DNA of 64,000 nt from Zanthoxylum bungeanum (GCA_019454045.1 SKCR01049659.1:1-64000), one strand, 5' to 3'. Positions 1 to 13,020 are shown, counted from the first letter of the stretch. The notes: generated by a model from the letters alone, not told the origin. Numbers and translations: made by a program.

Positions 1-607
1 AAAGAATTTACAATAATCGGCCCGTTATCATTTCAAAGTATTTAGTCACACTATTGCGTAGTGCAAACTTATCCCAGTTGAAAAGGCCCAACATGTTTAC
101 ACTTTGCGATAATATAACTAAATAACTTCAAATAATAAGAGGCCTAAACACAAAATAGCTCATTAGCATTTTAGAAGCTTTTGGCCTAATTGTCAAAGGA
201 CATGAACTTGTCCCTGTTTAAATGGCCCAACAAGTTCACATTTATTGACAAAAAGTCCAACTGAATCCAAATGATAATGGTCAAAAACACAAGCATAAAT
301 AAGTAATTTTTACTGGTCACAAAACTAAGGTTCATGTGTAAGTCCTAGGAATGTAAACAAATGCCCTTATTGACAAAGGATTACCCACAACTAGGACTCC
401 CCACTCAAGGGTTCAAACGACCGAGTGAGTGCACCTTATATGTCAACAAGTTAAGGTATGTGACTAACTGTCAAATGGACTTCCCGTTGTAGATTCCCCA
501 GAGGGAGGGCGGAGCAAAGCTCACCGTGGATACCCAAGCCCCTTAGGCTCTTATCGCTTGGTGACAGGAATAAACAACGAGTCCTCCAAATTAGTCTATC
601 ACATGAG

Positions 608-765
608 ATGATTATCTAGATGCCTTCCAGCTTTTCCTTGTAAAAAGGTAGTGAGTGAAGGAAGACACCAAACATCCCCTAGGAAAATGATTATCTAGGT
701 GTCTTCACAGCTTTTCCTTGTAAAAAGGTAGTGAGTGAAGGAAGACACCAAACATCACCTAGCCC
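608..765 (-). repeat. 79-bp tandem duplication in Tat-2 leader
   Basis: Two near-identical units begin at ATGATTATCTAG (608 and 687). Each contains CTTTTCCTTGTAAAAAGG followed by GTAGTGAGTGAAGGAAG. A single inverted copy of the same sequence is found at about 62080-62145 in the Tat-3 leader, so the duplication is private to this copy. Confidence 0.8.
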
Positions 766-865
766 TAACAATGCCTTTGATTAAATTCCTTAAACTTACA
801 GTAAACATGGTTAATTAAAACACAAATCCAACCATTACAAGACATGTTTTGAGGCCGATTCTCTA

Positions 866-883
866 TCCCCAGTGGAGTCGCCA
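866..883 (-). promoter_or_regulatory. Primer-binding site, tRNA-Arg type
   Basis: The minus strand reads TGGCGACTCCACTGGGGA three bases after the LTR end. This matches the complement of the 3' end of plant tRNA-Arg (…CCCAGCGGAGTCGCCA) apart from one base. tRNA-Arg priming is typical of Tat/Ogre-type elements. Confidence 0.85.
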
Positions 884-886
884 GAC

Positions 887-3632
887 TGTAGACAACAGAA
901 ACTGGGCGACGCCGTCCTAGGCTCGCGGCCTAGCTGAGAAGTGTGAAATAACATGGAGTCGCCACCCGGTGTGAACCGGGACAAAGATTTAAGGCCGCAC
1001 TCACCCCTCGCAAGGGAAAACCTCAAACCGTTGGGTTCGGAATGGTCCCTTACTTATGTCGTTTGTAATAAATGGATTTGTGTAATATTAACCAAGTCTA
1101 CTCAATAATCATGCTCAATGATACTTAGATCTAACATGTTTTCATCCAAATAATTCCACGCAATATAACACAACGAGCACATTGAATCATTACATTAACA
1201 TGTATAAATCATTACCCAAACGCATCATAAACTAATAACGTGCATAAAGGACAACCTAAATATGCTTTAACAAATAAATAATAAACTAAACTAAATCATG
1301 CTTTAAATAATAAACGAATAACCTAAAGGCTATAACATGCTCAAATACATTCCCTAAGTCATTATTTCATACGAATAAAATAAATTACATGCCTCTTAAT
1401 TCACTAATCCATACAAATAAAACAAATTACATGCTTTCTAATTCATTAATTCATGCGAATAAAAAATAACAAATTAACTACGAAAATAAATGATGATAAA
1501 TAAAATAGGTGCCCTCAGGTCTTACCTTTTAGTCGCTATCCGGGAGTGCGTTCCACGGTGCCGGAAGGGTTGTCATCCCACTGTTCTCACTGATCCGTTG
1601 TTTCCGCTGTTTTGTCCGGGTTCGCCGTTTTCACCCGCGGTTACAGTTTACCATTTTTTCCGTTTTCTCACTGTTTTGACTCGCCGTTTTCGCCGTTTCA
1701 CTCGTTATTTCTGCTCGCCATTTTTTTTCTGTTTTTTGCTCACTGTTTTCTTGGTTTCTTCTCTGTTTTCTGGTCAGTTTTGTGGTATTATGAGGCAGTT
1801 TGGGATGCAGTTTTTTTGGTGATGTCTGGGACAATTTCAGGGGCTGTTTTGCGTGAAATAAGGAGGCAGAATGGAGGGCTGGTCTGCGTGTTTCAGAGGT
1901 TGAAAGAAGGGAGGGGCTGTGGGCTGTGTGCGTGTTTCAGGGGGCTGCTGAAATGGAGGGACTGTGTGCGTGTTTCAGGGGCTGAAATGGGGACTGATCT
2001 GTGTGGGTGCAAGGGCTGAAATGAAATGAGGGCTAAGTAACGTGAGCAATGGGGGCTGCAATGAGGGCAGGTCAAGGCTGTGAATGGCGTGAGTTAGGTC
2101 TGCTTTGTGTCTAATGGCTATGAAGGTGGCTGCATGAAGGGTAGTTCCACGGCTTAGGGCTTCACGTGGTAAATGGGTTGCTGTTTCTCATTGCATGGCT
2201 TCGTGTGATGCATGGAGATGGGCTCTTTGCTAGTGGCGTAATAATGGTTGTTTGGTGCGTGGCTTTGCCGAGGAGAGAGAGCAGAGGGAGGCTGTACATG
2301 TGTGTTACATGAAAGGAGGGGTGTTGCATGAGAGGCGTGAATGGTTCTATTAGTTTAGGGTTGAGGGGCTTGACGCAGTGAGCATTTAAGGGGTATGTGG
2401 CGTGAAGCAAAAGGGTGTTTGAAGGGGTAATGGCATGAACTGTGGAGGGGTATACGTGAGGCAATGTGTGGGCTGTAGGCAGGTGGCTTTTGTATGGCGT
2501 AAAGGTGAGGGTCTTTGGTTTTGGTTAAGGACAGTAAGGGCTGTCTGTTTTTGTCTCCCTTTGCCGTGAGGGTGATGATGATGATGGTGTGCAGTGGCTG
2601 TGTTTTTAGAGTGATGAAGGGCCAGAGGGGCTGCTGTTTTCGTGAAGATTAGGGCTGTTCTTGTGTTTATTTGTTTCAGCGTCAAGGTGCGTTGTTGAGG
2701 GTTGCTGAGTGTGTTTGATGGTGATTTTTACGTGACAGGGCCGCGAGACATGAAGGTCAGTGGGTTCAAGCTGCTGTATGGAGGCTATGTGTAGTTGATT
2801 AGGGTTTGTTCCAGCGTGAGTGTAGGGGCAGCTGTGAGAGGTTTCAGTGTGAGTGTATGGACTAGTTCCAGGAGGTGAGATGAGGGGCTGTGCGTGTTTG
2901 GTAGCTAGGTTTTGGGCAGTGGATGAGGGAGAGAGGCCGAGTGTACGATGTTGGTGAAATGAGGGGGGAGTCCCAGCCGAGAGTGAGAGAGAGGCTAAGG
3001 GTTTATAGTTCTTTGAGAGAATGGTCACTGCATGGTGGGAGTATGGGTTATGGCATGGAGGGTGGTTAGCATGAATAGGGTATGGTGTTGTTGCAGGGGA
3101 ATAATGGTTGATTGTGGATGGGTGAGAGATGGGTTGTGATGGGCGTGAGGCATGGGTGAGGTTAGGTTTTTGTTGTTGTTGATTTGTTTTTATTTTTGTG
3201 TTAGTGGGTTTTGTTGATGTTGTTTTGTTTATTATTTGTTTGGTGTTGGTGAATTGGAATGGATTTTGGTTTATGTTGATTAATATTTTTTATTTGTTTG
3301 ATTTTCTTTGAATTTGTTTATTGGTTGGTATTTTTTTAATGGCTTAATTTTAGTTTGAATTTATTTAATTGGTTGGTGATTTTTATTTTGCATGGGAGTT
3401 GAAGGGACACAGGGGTAGGTTTTAAGGTTCGGGGCGGGGCGAGAATAAATTTTGAAATAGAGGCTCCCTGAGCAAACCCGAGTTTAAGCGAGCGAACAAA
3501 AATCCAACAAAACGTCAATTCTTGACTTTCCCTTTCGACGACCGTTTTCCGCAACTTCCATGACATGAAAAGGTAGTGCCTCCTCGACGAGACTCGTCAT
3601 TGGGCATGATATGCAAAAATGCAGTGTCTACA
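887..3632 (-). repeat. 5' LTR of Tat-2
   Basis: On the minus strand the LTR begins TGTAGACAC and ends GTCTACA, giving a short terminal inverted repeat, and is about 2.75 kb long. A TATA-like TATAAA lies at about 3004-3010 (minus). From about 1600 to 3350 the plus strand is very poor in C and rich in G and T, so the LTR-sense strand is C/A rich. Imperfect short repeats built on GGGCTG and GTGTTTCAG occur at 1880-2030. Near the LTR end are a perfect CCCGG/CCGGG hairpin (965-980) and an 11-base echo of the PBS (954-964). Short open frames here are not conserved in the related LTR at 58893-61941 and I do not count them as genes. Confidence 0.85.
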
Positions 3633-4945
3633 CCAACCATCTGCCTAACTTCCCTACTAGCGAAGGTACCGAATGCAGATACTTCAAGGGATTCTCATTT
3701 GCTACCACTTGGATCTTGTAAGACTGGAAGTAATGACGCAATTTTCGAGATGCCCACACTACCGCCAAACAAATATTTTCTACTTCTTGATAGCGGGCTT
3801 CATACGGAAGCATATTCTTACTGAGATAGTAGACTGCATGTTCCACCCCTATCTCATCTGCTTGTACCATCATCGCCCCCAGCGCTTCGGGTTCTGTGGC
3901 CAAATACAACACTAAGGGTTTGCCCGGTCTTGGAGGTTTCAAGATAGGAGGTTTCACAAGGTATTCTTTGATCTTGTCAAAGGCTTCTTGGCATTGCTCA
4001 TTCCACTTCACCGGCTGGTGTTTCCTCAACAGCTTGAAGATGGGCTCACATACTAACGTCAGCTTGGCGATGAATCGATTGATGTACTGGATCTTCCCGA
4101 GGAAAGCTCTAACTTCTTTCTCCATATTTGGCGCGGGCAATTCGGTAATCACTTTGATATTCTCAGGGTCTACTTCTATTCCTCTCATTCCTACTGTATG
4201 TCCTAGCATTTTTCCCAACGTTACCCCGAACACACACTTCTTGGGATTTAGTCGCAGGTTGTATTTGTCGACTCTCTGAAGGAATTTCTATAACTCTTCT
4301 ATGTGTCCGCTTCTCATCTCTGACTTCACCATCATGTCATCCACGTATACTTCGATCTCTTTATGCATCAAGTCATGGAATAATATAGTGGCCATTCGTT
4401 GATAAGTGGCTCCCACATTCTTGAGCCCAAACGAAATTACTTTGTAACAATACATGCCCCACTCAGTGACAAAGGCAGTCTTATGCTTGTCTTCTTCAGC
4501 CATAAGAACCTGATTATATCCTGAGAACCCATCTGCGAACGAGTACATGACGGATAGAGCTGCGCTATCAACCAGTACGTCAATATGGGGTAGAGGAAAA
4601 TCATCCTTTGGGCAAGCTTTGTTAAGGTCTCTATAGTCCACACACATTCTGACCTTCCCATCATTCTTCGGCACTGGCACGATGTTCTCTAACCACTCAG
4701 GGTATTTCAATACTTCTAGAAATACCACGTCTATCTGTTTCTTGACTTCTTCCCTAACCTTTTCGGCCAATTCAGGTCTCATTCTTCGGAGCTTCTGCTT
4801 TACCGGTCTCATGTTCGGATAGGTCGGTATTTCGTGTTGGGCGATACTTCTATCTACTCCGGCCATGTCCTCGTAGGACCAAGCGAATACCTTAGCGTAT
4901 TTGATTAACATTCCCTCTAATTCCTTCCGCTCCTCATAGTAACCT
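3633..4945 (-). pseudogene. Tat-1 reverse transcriptase and RNase H (broken)
   Basis: The minus-strand frame begins near 4945 (…YYEERKELEGML…). It contains typical gypsy RT blocks: WLENIVPVPKNDGKVRMCVD, the ADGFSGYNQ block, and the catalytic YVDD at 4336-4347. A single in-frame stop near 4290 (after HIEEL) interrupts the thumb region. The downstream frame runs through the Tat-type RNase H (LVLYLATEPEALGAMM, YEARYQEVENICLAVVWA) and ends at GRWLV, where the Tat-2 LTR begins. The polymerase active-site residues are retained, but the stop, the loss of integrase by insertion and two copia insertions upstream make it non-functional. Overlapping plus-strand frames here are shadows. Confidence 0.9.
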
Positions 4946-4975
4946 CACTCGCAATTAGAATTTCTTGGGGCTTTC

Positions 4976-7004
4976 TGTTGGACAATTATGACCCATAGCG
5001 TCACTATTTGTACATATCATGGTGTTGTTGTACAAATTAACTATGTGACAAAGGAGATTGCTCTCTTATCATTTGTGATTAGATCACCAAGATGTATAAA
5101 TGATAGGAGGTCCTTATGATTAGTTCCTAGATTGAGATGATATGAGACAGTATCAATCCACGAAGGATTAATCATTAAATATCCCTAGTAGGAGTATTAT
5201 CGAGATTGGACATCGATAATGCGAAAACGACTAGTATTACACTTGTGAGCGTTGTGAGGGCATAACAACATAGTTCTCATATATTTGGGTATAGGATACT
5301 CATGCAAGTGTAGTAGGAGGTTGTGTTTTACCAATGGTACGGGAAACAGCTTCGCTCTGGATAGACCCCTCGAAATTCCATTGGTAGTATGACTATGTGT
5401 CTATGGAAGTCCGAAATCAGGGTAGGTGTATTTGGTCTTAACCTGAGACTTGCACCACTAATACTTGCGACAATCAATATACTTTGGTTTTAGGTCGTCC
5501 AGGGCTTTAACAGGTTATGTGTACGCCTCTGCTGGGTATATTGAGAATCCTAGTGTGTTGGGTGTGATGTCAAGACAGAAGTATCACTCCAGTCATAGTG
5601 GAGATGATGGTCACGTAAGATACGGAACTGGTTCTCTTATATACTGCAGTCATCGGGATAAAATGACTAGGTCATGTTTATCCGATATAGAGACTAGTTA
5701 CCAGAGATCCGATATATGCTTCGTACGGGGCAGACACAATTCCAGCCTCAGGCCTTGCACGTGACATCTGATGCTGGATCGAAATAAGCAATACTACGTA
5801 TACTACGCCTGATATAGATCACATATTCTTGTAAGGATATTTCTGGAGAATTGGGAAGGCATGACGCTTTGCTAGAAGCCAACCTTGTCTTGTAAATCGG
5901 TAAAAATGTAGTACTAGGTACTTACGTGTTCGGATAGTCCGACGACCGTATTTACTACCAACATATCCGGGGATCTCAAGGGTCCTTCGCTTCCGAAGAT
6001 TCACCGATGACGTATGACTCGTACTTTATTAATCTGGGATTAATTAGATGAGAGAGAAAATAATCTGGGATTAATTGCGGAGATATTTTATCTGGGATAA
6101 ATATTAATTAAAGAGAGAAAATGATTAATATGGAATTAATCGATAAAATAATATATTCGATATATTAACGAAATTGGATTTCGACGCGGAATTAAAATTA
6201 GATTTTAAATCTGCGCGAACGAGTTTAATTTAGAATTAATTCTTAGCGACGTGAATAATGATTTGCTAGGCATAATTATTTAATTACGTCGCAACGGAAA
6301 ATTCTTTAATTTGAAATTAGAGAACCCGAGCCCGAGAGTGTTTGCGAGCGCACTCGCATTTCAAATTCAAGTGCGGCCCGTAATTCACATCAAGCGTCAA
6401 ATCATTAGTCACATCAAGCGTCAAATCATTAGTCACTTTGAGTGATGTGACAACTTGTCACTTGATTGATTGAGTGATGTGAATAGTTGATGTAGTGGTT
6501 GGCAAAGCTTTAATGGCTTGAATTTTTGGAAAAGCAAAATTTGAAAAATGAATTTTTGAAATTCATAAGTGTATTAGATACATTTTTAGCCAACAACCAC
6601 ACATTCTCTCTTCTCTTTCTTCCTCCATCTCTCACGCCCAAAGTGGGCTATTTTCCTTCTGTTTTTGGCTCACTGCCGAGAGCAAGGAGAAGCAAAAGGT
6701 GATGATTTTGTGGTAAAATCAAGAGTGCTAGCACACAATAGAGTCTTGCGAAAGTGATAAGGAAACCCATCCGTGAGCTTGGAATCACATCACGAAAGCT
6801 TGGAGCTTGGAAGATGATCCATGGCAGAATTTTTGGAGACCAAATTCAGCTCACTGCCGAATGCACCTTGGAGGGAAGAAAAGAATTTTTGTGTTCGTCG
6901 CATCACCTCAACCGATCGATGTAAGTATTCCGCAACTTCTCCGTGTATTCACATGTATGTTTCATCGCTTTATTCGATCCTCGGGACTTAGAGATTTCCC
7001 AACA
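4976..7004 (+). repeat. 5' LTR of Copia-1
   Basis: The LTR is bounded by TGTTGG…CCAACA and is 2029 bp long, almost identical in length and sequence to 15087-17116. A short frame near 5465-5764 is shared by all four LTR copies of this family, but the copies are recent duplicates, so this is weak evidence for a peptide. Confidence 0.92.
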
Positions 7005-7005
7005 A

Positions 7006-7017
7006 TGGTATCAGAGC
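7006..7017 (+). promoter_or_regulatory. Primer-binding site, tRNA-Met type
   Basis: TGGTATCAGAGC lies one base after the LTR end. It is the standard complement of the initiator tRNA-Met 3' end used by most plant copia elements. Confidence 0.95.
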
Positions 7018-10000
7018 GAGTAAAAGCATGAAACTTGAATTTAAGGTTAAAATTGGGTAAAGTGTATTTGAGCATGATTTGATGAAATTGGATGATTGAG
7101 TATGCTTAAATGTAGTTTAATTGAAGTTTGATTGGATCAATTTCATAAAAGTTGTTTGGAATAATTTTCCCCAAAAATCATGGCTTGGCCGAATGATGCT
7201 ATAGCCCTAATGTCTTGGTATTTTTTGATTTTGATTCATTGGATGAGTTGGAATCATGTTGGGTAATTTTGATTTAATGTTGAATTGGATTTAATTGGAT
7301 TGAATTCGAATTGGACATTAAAAACCCCTAATTGCCGAGACATGAAGCATGGAAAATGGGTTTGATTTTTGATCAATTGTGTTGGACACTAATTGTTGTT
7401 AAAGAGCATGATTAATTAGGCTAATTGGTGTTTTGGAAATGTTGATTTGGGTAATTAATTATGATATACTCTTGAGTAATTAAGTTATAAAATTTGGAAT
7501 TTGGTAATTTAATTAATTGGGCCTATTTTGGAAATTGGACTTTTAAAGTTGTTATTGGGCTTATTGGGCTTGGTTGTACCAAGATTGGTTTAGGCAAATT
7601 GGTTGGATCCAATTGGGCCCAAAACCGTTTCCATAAAGTCCAAATGCGACTAATGGACCTTAATTATTTAATTGGGCCTAAATTGATTTCTAGGCTTATG
7701 GGGTTATTCCTTGATTGGGCTTTGGTTATTGGGTTTGACCCAAGTTGACCAAAAGTCAATGCCTTAAGAAATTAATTAAAAGCCCATTGGACTTTAATTA
7801 AATTAACATTGGATGTTAATCGGGCTTTGAGACCCGTAACGATTAAATTTGGAATTTAAGTCGTAAAGGTTCGTTAATAAAGTGTATTATTTAATTTGGA
7901 ATTAAATAGCGAATTAATATTAAATGCAAATTGAATTGGATTTAATGTTGTAGTTTAATTTAATTCAAGAATTCGTACTTTGAGTACTTATTCGCAAAAC
8001 GAGTTGGACTCGAGCAAAATCAAATCGTTGTTTGAACATTGGATGGTCACTAATTATCAGATTAATTAATTGGATTAGATTGATTGATAACATGCTTGTG
8101 TGAATACATTGTTGCGATGCATGAATAATGTATATCGGATGGATATTAGATGGGTGGGGCAATTTTGGAAATTATTGTAATAAATTTAGAATTTATTAAT
8201 TGGACATGCTTGTCCAGCCTATTACCTCTTTGACTCTGTGTATTTCTCTTCTCACCTATTCCCCTCAATTCAATGAGGTTTCTTTAGAAGTGTTATGTAA
8301 TCGGGTAGAAGTAATACTTGTGCTAGCGGGAGAGAGGAAATGGAGAGATTTGATCTAGGATCAATATGTTATAGTATCCATCCGCATATCGTTATTATTT
8401 ATTTTACGCGCCTTATTATGTGTTTAGAATGCATGTTTAAGGGTGTATGATGATGAGACCTTAACAAAGATAATAAATTGGTTGCCAATTGCACGCGAAA
8501 AACCCTCACAAAATATTAAGCGTTTTTTCTCTTCCTTTGAGTGATTCTTACTCAAGATCCAAGACTGGCATTGGTTTGTTGCCAAAGTCAAGGCCTTTGT
8601 CCGTCGAGGATGTGTTTGAATCATGAAGGCTTTGTTCCATATCGTGTCTTATCCAAGTTGTGATTTGTTGGCCAAAGTCAAGATCACTTCTTGTCCATCG
8701 ACATTGATTACGAAGCTTTCCAAGGTCAATGGGTCACGCTTAACTGTGATCACTAAGTTTGTTGTGCCAAAGCCAGGCTTAGTTGATTCAGAGAAAAAGG
8801 TTAGGCAATATATTGGATATATTGGCATATATGAGATATATGTTTCGGACTTGGATGTCCCCCTACTAGATCTAGGAATTGGATGAGATCCAATTGATCT
8901 TAGAGATATACCTAGTTAATTATCATACAATTTGTTGGCCAAAGTCAAGATTGTGTGTTATTTAACGGGATCCTAGCCCACTAGGAAACACGGTTTCCCG
9001 AGTACTCGACAGAGGGTTAGAGGCTCGCCGAAAAATAGTGGGAGGCAAGTATTAAATTTGCAATATTCGTTTAGTTACTTGCCATACGCGCTCATATCAA
9101 ATTATTCGTCAAATAAATTATTTATTAGTTAGACTAATATTTAATAGTTGTTTTAATAAACAGTTGGACTGTATTCAAACTATTTCATTTATAGTTGATT
9201 ATATAATTGGATTATAGTAATCAATATATTTGAATTAATTAATTTCAATTACTAAGTTGATTTTATAATTGGATTATAGTAATCAATATAATTGAATTTA
9301 ACCAATTAAATTATAGTTGATTATATAGTTGGACTATAGTAATCATTATATTTAAATAATACATAAAATCGTTGATTAAATAGTTGGACTATTAGAATCA
9401 AGATAATTGAAAGATTAATGTTTAAAACATAATCCTGGGTGAAAATGTATTTAAACGACTTTAATTTTCAAATTGGGAATAAAATATCAGGATGGTCCTG
9501 GAAACTAATAAGTTACTTTATTTGATAAAATAACATATTAGGCCTAAGCCTGGAGTTAAGCAAATATTAGAGCATGATATTTGGAATATTCATGTGACGA
9601 TAACTTTAGTGCTTAATCCATTAAGCTTGCCAAATGGACTCCTTAATTTCTTAATCAGAACTAAGGATTAGATCCTTAAAGTATGATAATGAAATTGAAG
9701 GAGATTCATAGATCTATTTTTAGATCTTTGAAATACTAAATTGCAATAGTAAACTCTTGGAGAGTTAATGGCTATACTCAAGGAGATAAAACCGAAGTTT
9801 GCAATAAGGCAAGAAGCGCAAGGCGCATCTTATTTCGACATTCTAGAAGGCCAAGGCTTGGCCATAGGCTTCTGGGGTACCGAAAAGGGCAAAGGAAAAA
9901 TCATTATAATCTTCTGGGAAGATAAATGACATATCCCAAAATGTCTTCCTAAATTGTGGCAAACGGGATCGTGGAAGCGTGACTGCCGTTTGGACAAAGC

Positions 10001-10801
10001 AGACATGAAGGAATTGAAGATGAGCAAGGCTCTGACTTCAAATATGTTTGTCATAAATATGTACTGGTGTGCAGAATCTGCTATGAGCAGGATACTGACT
10101 TCAGTTGAGATCTATCTGCGAATTGAAAACAGGACGAAAGTCGCTGTTTTAAACGTAGATACCTAAGTTTAGGAACTACCCTCGGGTACGTACTTAAATT
10201 AGGAACTGTTATAATGTAACTAGTTTGACTAGATACATTATCTCTATATCAGGGTTTAACCCGTTGCGGGTATACCTTTATATTCTAGAACACTAAAATA
10301 TTTTATTTTATAAAGATGATATTGAGATAAACACATTAGATGTGAATAACGGTATTTATATTTTGAATATAAATAAAATATCAAGCATATAACATGACAA
10401 ACTAATAGCTCAAATTGAGTAAATCAGTTGAGACTTGTAAGTGGCATTGTTGTCTGGGACACAATTAAACAAGACTCGTATATCCACACTTTTGAAGAGT
10501 GGGTACTAGGACATATTTGATTCCATTCAAATAAAGTCTACGAATCTAGTTTATTAGGCAAAGTGCCTAAAACACTCTTTACTTGGTAAAAGTGTTAGTG
10601 CCACCGATCTGTTAGCCCTAGTTCATAGTGAAGCAAGTGGGCCCATGTCTAGCTAGGCTAGAGGTGGATATGAATATTTCGTGACCTTCACGGATGTGGC
10701 ATCGCGTTATGGTTATATGTGTTTCTTTTGAAACACAAATCGGAAACTATTACAATTTCGACACGAAATAGACAAACAGATCGGCTAAAGTATAAAATCA
10801 T
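7018..10801 (+). other. Copia-1 internal region, 5' half, degraded or non-coding
   Basis: No gag frame can be recognised; the longest open stretches are under 90 codons and lack gag or zinc-knuckle motifs. What can be seen: the word GCCAAAGTCAAG three times (about 8580, 8672, 8938), a perfect hairpin GGAAAC-ACG-GTTTCC at 8984-8998, and an array of covarying hairpins at 9123-9401. The same three features occur, inverted, in Copia-2. The region 7018-8600 is AT-rich with no feature I can name. Confidence 0.7.
9123..9401 (+). repeat. Array of six short hairpins with constant TGG/TAG loop
   Basis: Six hairpins follow one another. Stems: TATTAGT/ACTAATA (9123-9139, loop TAG), ACAGT/ACTGT (9160-9172), TTGATTATATAAT/ATTATAGTAATCAA (9195-9224), a near-copy at 9257-9286, a copy with TATAGT/ACTATA inner stem (9317-9345), and one with AATAGT/ACTATT (9372-9401). 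The last five have TGG as loop. The inner stems differ between copies but remain paired, which is covariation. The inverted array of Copia-2 (23237-23512) keeps the same structures. Confidence 0.75.
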
Positions 10802-13015
10802 TGACCGGCGTAAACACACACGTATAACGCAAGCGTACTTATCGTTCAAGTAGTATAAAAAGTATCGATCCCACGAGGACTTAATACCTAAGCTATTAAT
10901 TCTATGAGGTCAAATGATTACTAGTATCTAGCATGTTGATTGATTGATTTGAAATGGTGACGATTTTAAATTTAAAAACAAGTAAATAAAACTGTTCGAA
11001 AGTAGGTTTTAAGAAAATTCAATATTAAAAACTATCTAGGGTTGTGATATATTCCAATATTATTTAAAGATGAAGTGGTTATCCTATAGCTGGGTAATAT
11101 ATTGATTTATTAACCTGGAACACTAAATTATGTAAAAGCCTCTTCCGATGGTCAATTACAAATACCTAGTATAATCCAATTGAACCATATGTCTATGTCA
11201 ACCAAATTACCTAGATTCATTAAGATTAAGTTCCAATTTGGCTACCCCCGCCAGACAGGTATATTCCTATCCTGTAAGGAAATCTATTAAATGGTTATCT
11301 ATCCTCAAGGAAGATCGTGGGCTATTGAATCTAAGGTCTTAAACTTAAAATCCCTATGTCTAGTTCATTTTAAGTTTACCTAGTCAATTTTATTAGTGGC
11401 CAGTTAATAAAAAGCATTAAGATTAAGACTCAATAAATAAATCTTTATATTACCCAAACTATAATCTAACCCCTTATAAACCGGTGATATTAAAAGTCAT
11501 CCCAACCCCAGATAACTAATTTAGTTACAACACATAACTAGGGCTAGTAAAATAAAAGACATAAAGTAAAAATGCCAAAAGTAAAAGGCGGTAAAGTATA
11601 AATTGAAAAGTAAAATAAAATAAAATGAAATGCTAAGGTAAAAGGAATTAACTTCTACTATTTACTATTTTAGATATCTCCCATTAAATAATATATAAAC
11701 TTGTGATAATATTACCAACCAGCCATATAGGCGGTAACCTGATTAAGTCAGATTAAGTCCAACCAGCCATTAAGGCGGTAATATTTGTCCATAATCCAGC
11801 CATAAAGACGGAACCAAATAAACCAGCCATAAAGGCGGAACCAAAATAAAATTACCAACCGACTAATCTGGCGGTATCCTTGATTAGTCAGGTTTAAACC
11901 AGACTAAAATAAAATTACCAACCGACCAATCTGGCGGTATCCTTGATTAGTCAGGTTTAAACCAGATTAAAATGAATTACCAACCGACCAATATGGCGGT
12001 ATCCTTTTTAAGTCAAATTTTAAATAGTGAATATATTATTTTTAAGGGAGATTAATCTAAATAGTAATAGTAAAAGAATTACCTTTCACCTTAGCAGGGG
12101 GAAGTTACCTCCTCATGGTAAATAGTAAAAACTGTAAAAAGTAAAGAAAGTAAAACACTATTATTACAAAAAGTAATTAAAATTAATTACAAAACTTAAA
12201 TTAAAAGAAACTAGAGAGAGAAACTCCCTATTTACATCAAAGAAATGATAGATAATGGTACAACTGAAACTGAAACGTCGAGCTGAATTTATAGGCATCA
12301 GTGGGGTCTGGGCGTCGTGACGCCAAGGCAGCGTCGCGACGCTGGAACAGTTAGGCGTGGCATGCTCTGGTGATGACACGTGGCAATTCGGATAAGAAGA
12401 TAAGGTGACACGTGGCAAGGCGGCTGAGAGCTCAATTATTATGCTGACGTGGCATGACGTGGCATTGACGTGGCGACACATGGCGAAAGGGAGTGTCGGC
12501 ACCGTAGGATTGCGACACATGGCACGCGATGATTGGTTAATGATGACATGGCGAGGACGTGGCACTTTGACTCGGTCAACTGGTGATGTGGATGATGATG
12601 TGGCGGTGACGTGGAGTGACACATGGCAATGGTGATTGTCGGCACCGTAGGATGATGACACGTGGCACGATGCACGTTAGCAAATTGGCTGTGATGGTGA
12701 CACGTGGCACGGCGCACGTTAGCAAAGTCAAACTTTTCATATTCTGATCCGTTGACCCGATACACATTAGCATGACCTGGTGCACGTTAGGCGTCGCGAC
12801 GCCAAAGGCTTGCGGGTCGCGACGTGCCCAAATTACCAAAATGCCATTTTTTTCCAATTTTCACTGTTTTGCTCCAAATCACCTCCAGAATATCCTGAAA
12901 CTTTATTTATCTACAAAATAACACAAAACACATCAAAATATTCACAAAACTCAAGAAACTATACAAAATATTAGGTTAAATGAGTGGGAAATAGTGATAG
13001 ATTTACCACTCATCA
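10802..13015 (-). mobile_element. Solo LTR of the Athila-A family, TSD ATCAT
   Basis: On the minus strand this starts TGATGAGTGG and ends CCGGTCA, like the Athila-A LTRs at 33091 and 43299. The 5-bp duplication ATCAT is exact at 10797-10801 and 13016-13020. No internal region remains, so it arose by LTR-LTR recombination. Inside are, in minus order, a U3 segment with CACGTG boxes (about 12370-12715), a TATA box (TATAAATT, 12286-12293), and repeated ACCGCC…GGYYGGT hairpins (about 11710-12005). It interrupts the Copia-1 internal region. Confidence 0.93.
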
Positions 13016-13020
13016 ATCAT

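Larger units (their letters stand above)
1..3632 (-). mobile_element. Tat-lineage Ty3/gypsy element Tat-2 (5' LTR, PBS and leader; truncated by window edge)
   Basis: Read on the minus strand, this is an LTR (3632 down to 887), then a tRNA-Arg-type primer-binding site, then a non-coding leader that runs off the left edge. The PBS lies inside the element after the LTR, so this is the 5' LTR and the body lies to the left. The right end abuts the RNase H reading frame of an older Tat element at 3633, so Tat-2 was inserted into that pol. The candidate duplicated target is CCAAC (3633-3637), but its partner is outside the window. The leader resembles 32405-33090 and, inverted, 62050-62889. Lineage is inferred from PBS and leader, because no coding region of this copy is visible. 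Confidence 0.85.

Noticed and set aside
1490..3028. Several frames of 60-140 codons in the Tat-2 LTR
   Set aside because: The region has a strong base skew and repeats that lower stop frequency. The frames are not kept in the related Tat-3 and Tat-1 LTRs.
3576..4279. Plus-strand frames of 80-127 codons
   Set aside because: They are shadows of the minus-strand Tat-1 RT and RNase H frame, which has clear family motifs.
5465..5764. A 99-codon frame (MRQSIYFGFRSSRALTGYVY…) present in all four copia LTRs, also at 15576-15875, 18994-19227 and 26904-27137
   Set aside because: The copies are parts of LTRs that are recent duplicates, so conservation of the frame says little. Copia-2 copies end early, there is no known domain, and LTRs of this family are not known to encode proteins.
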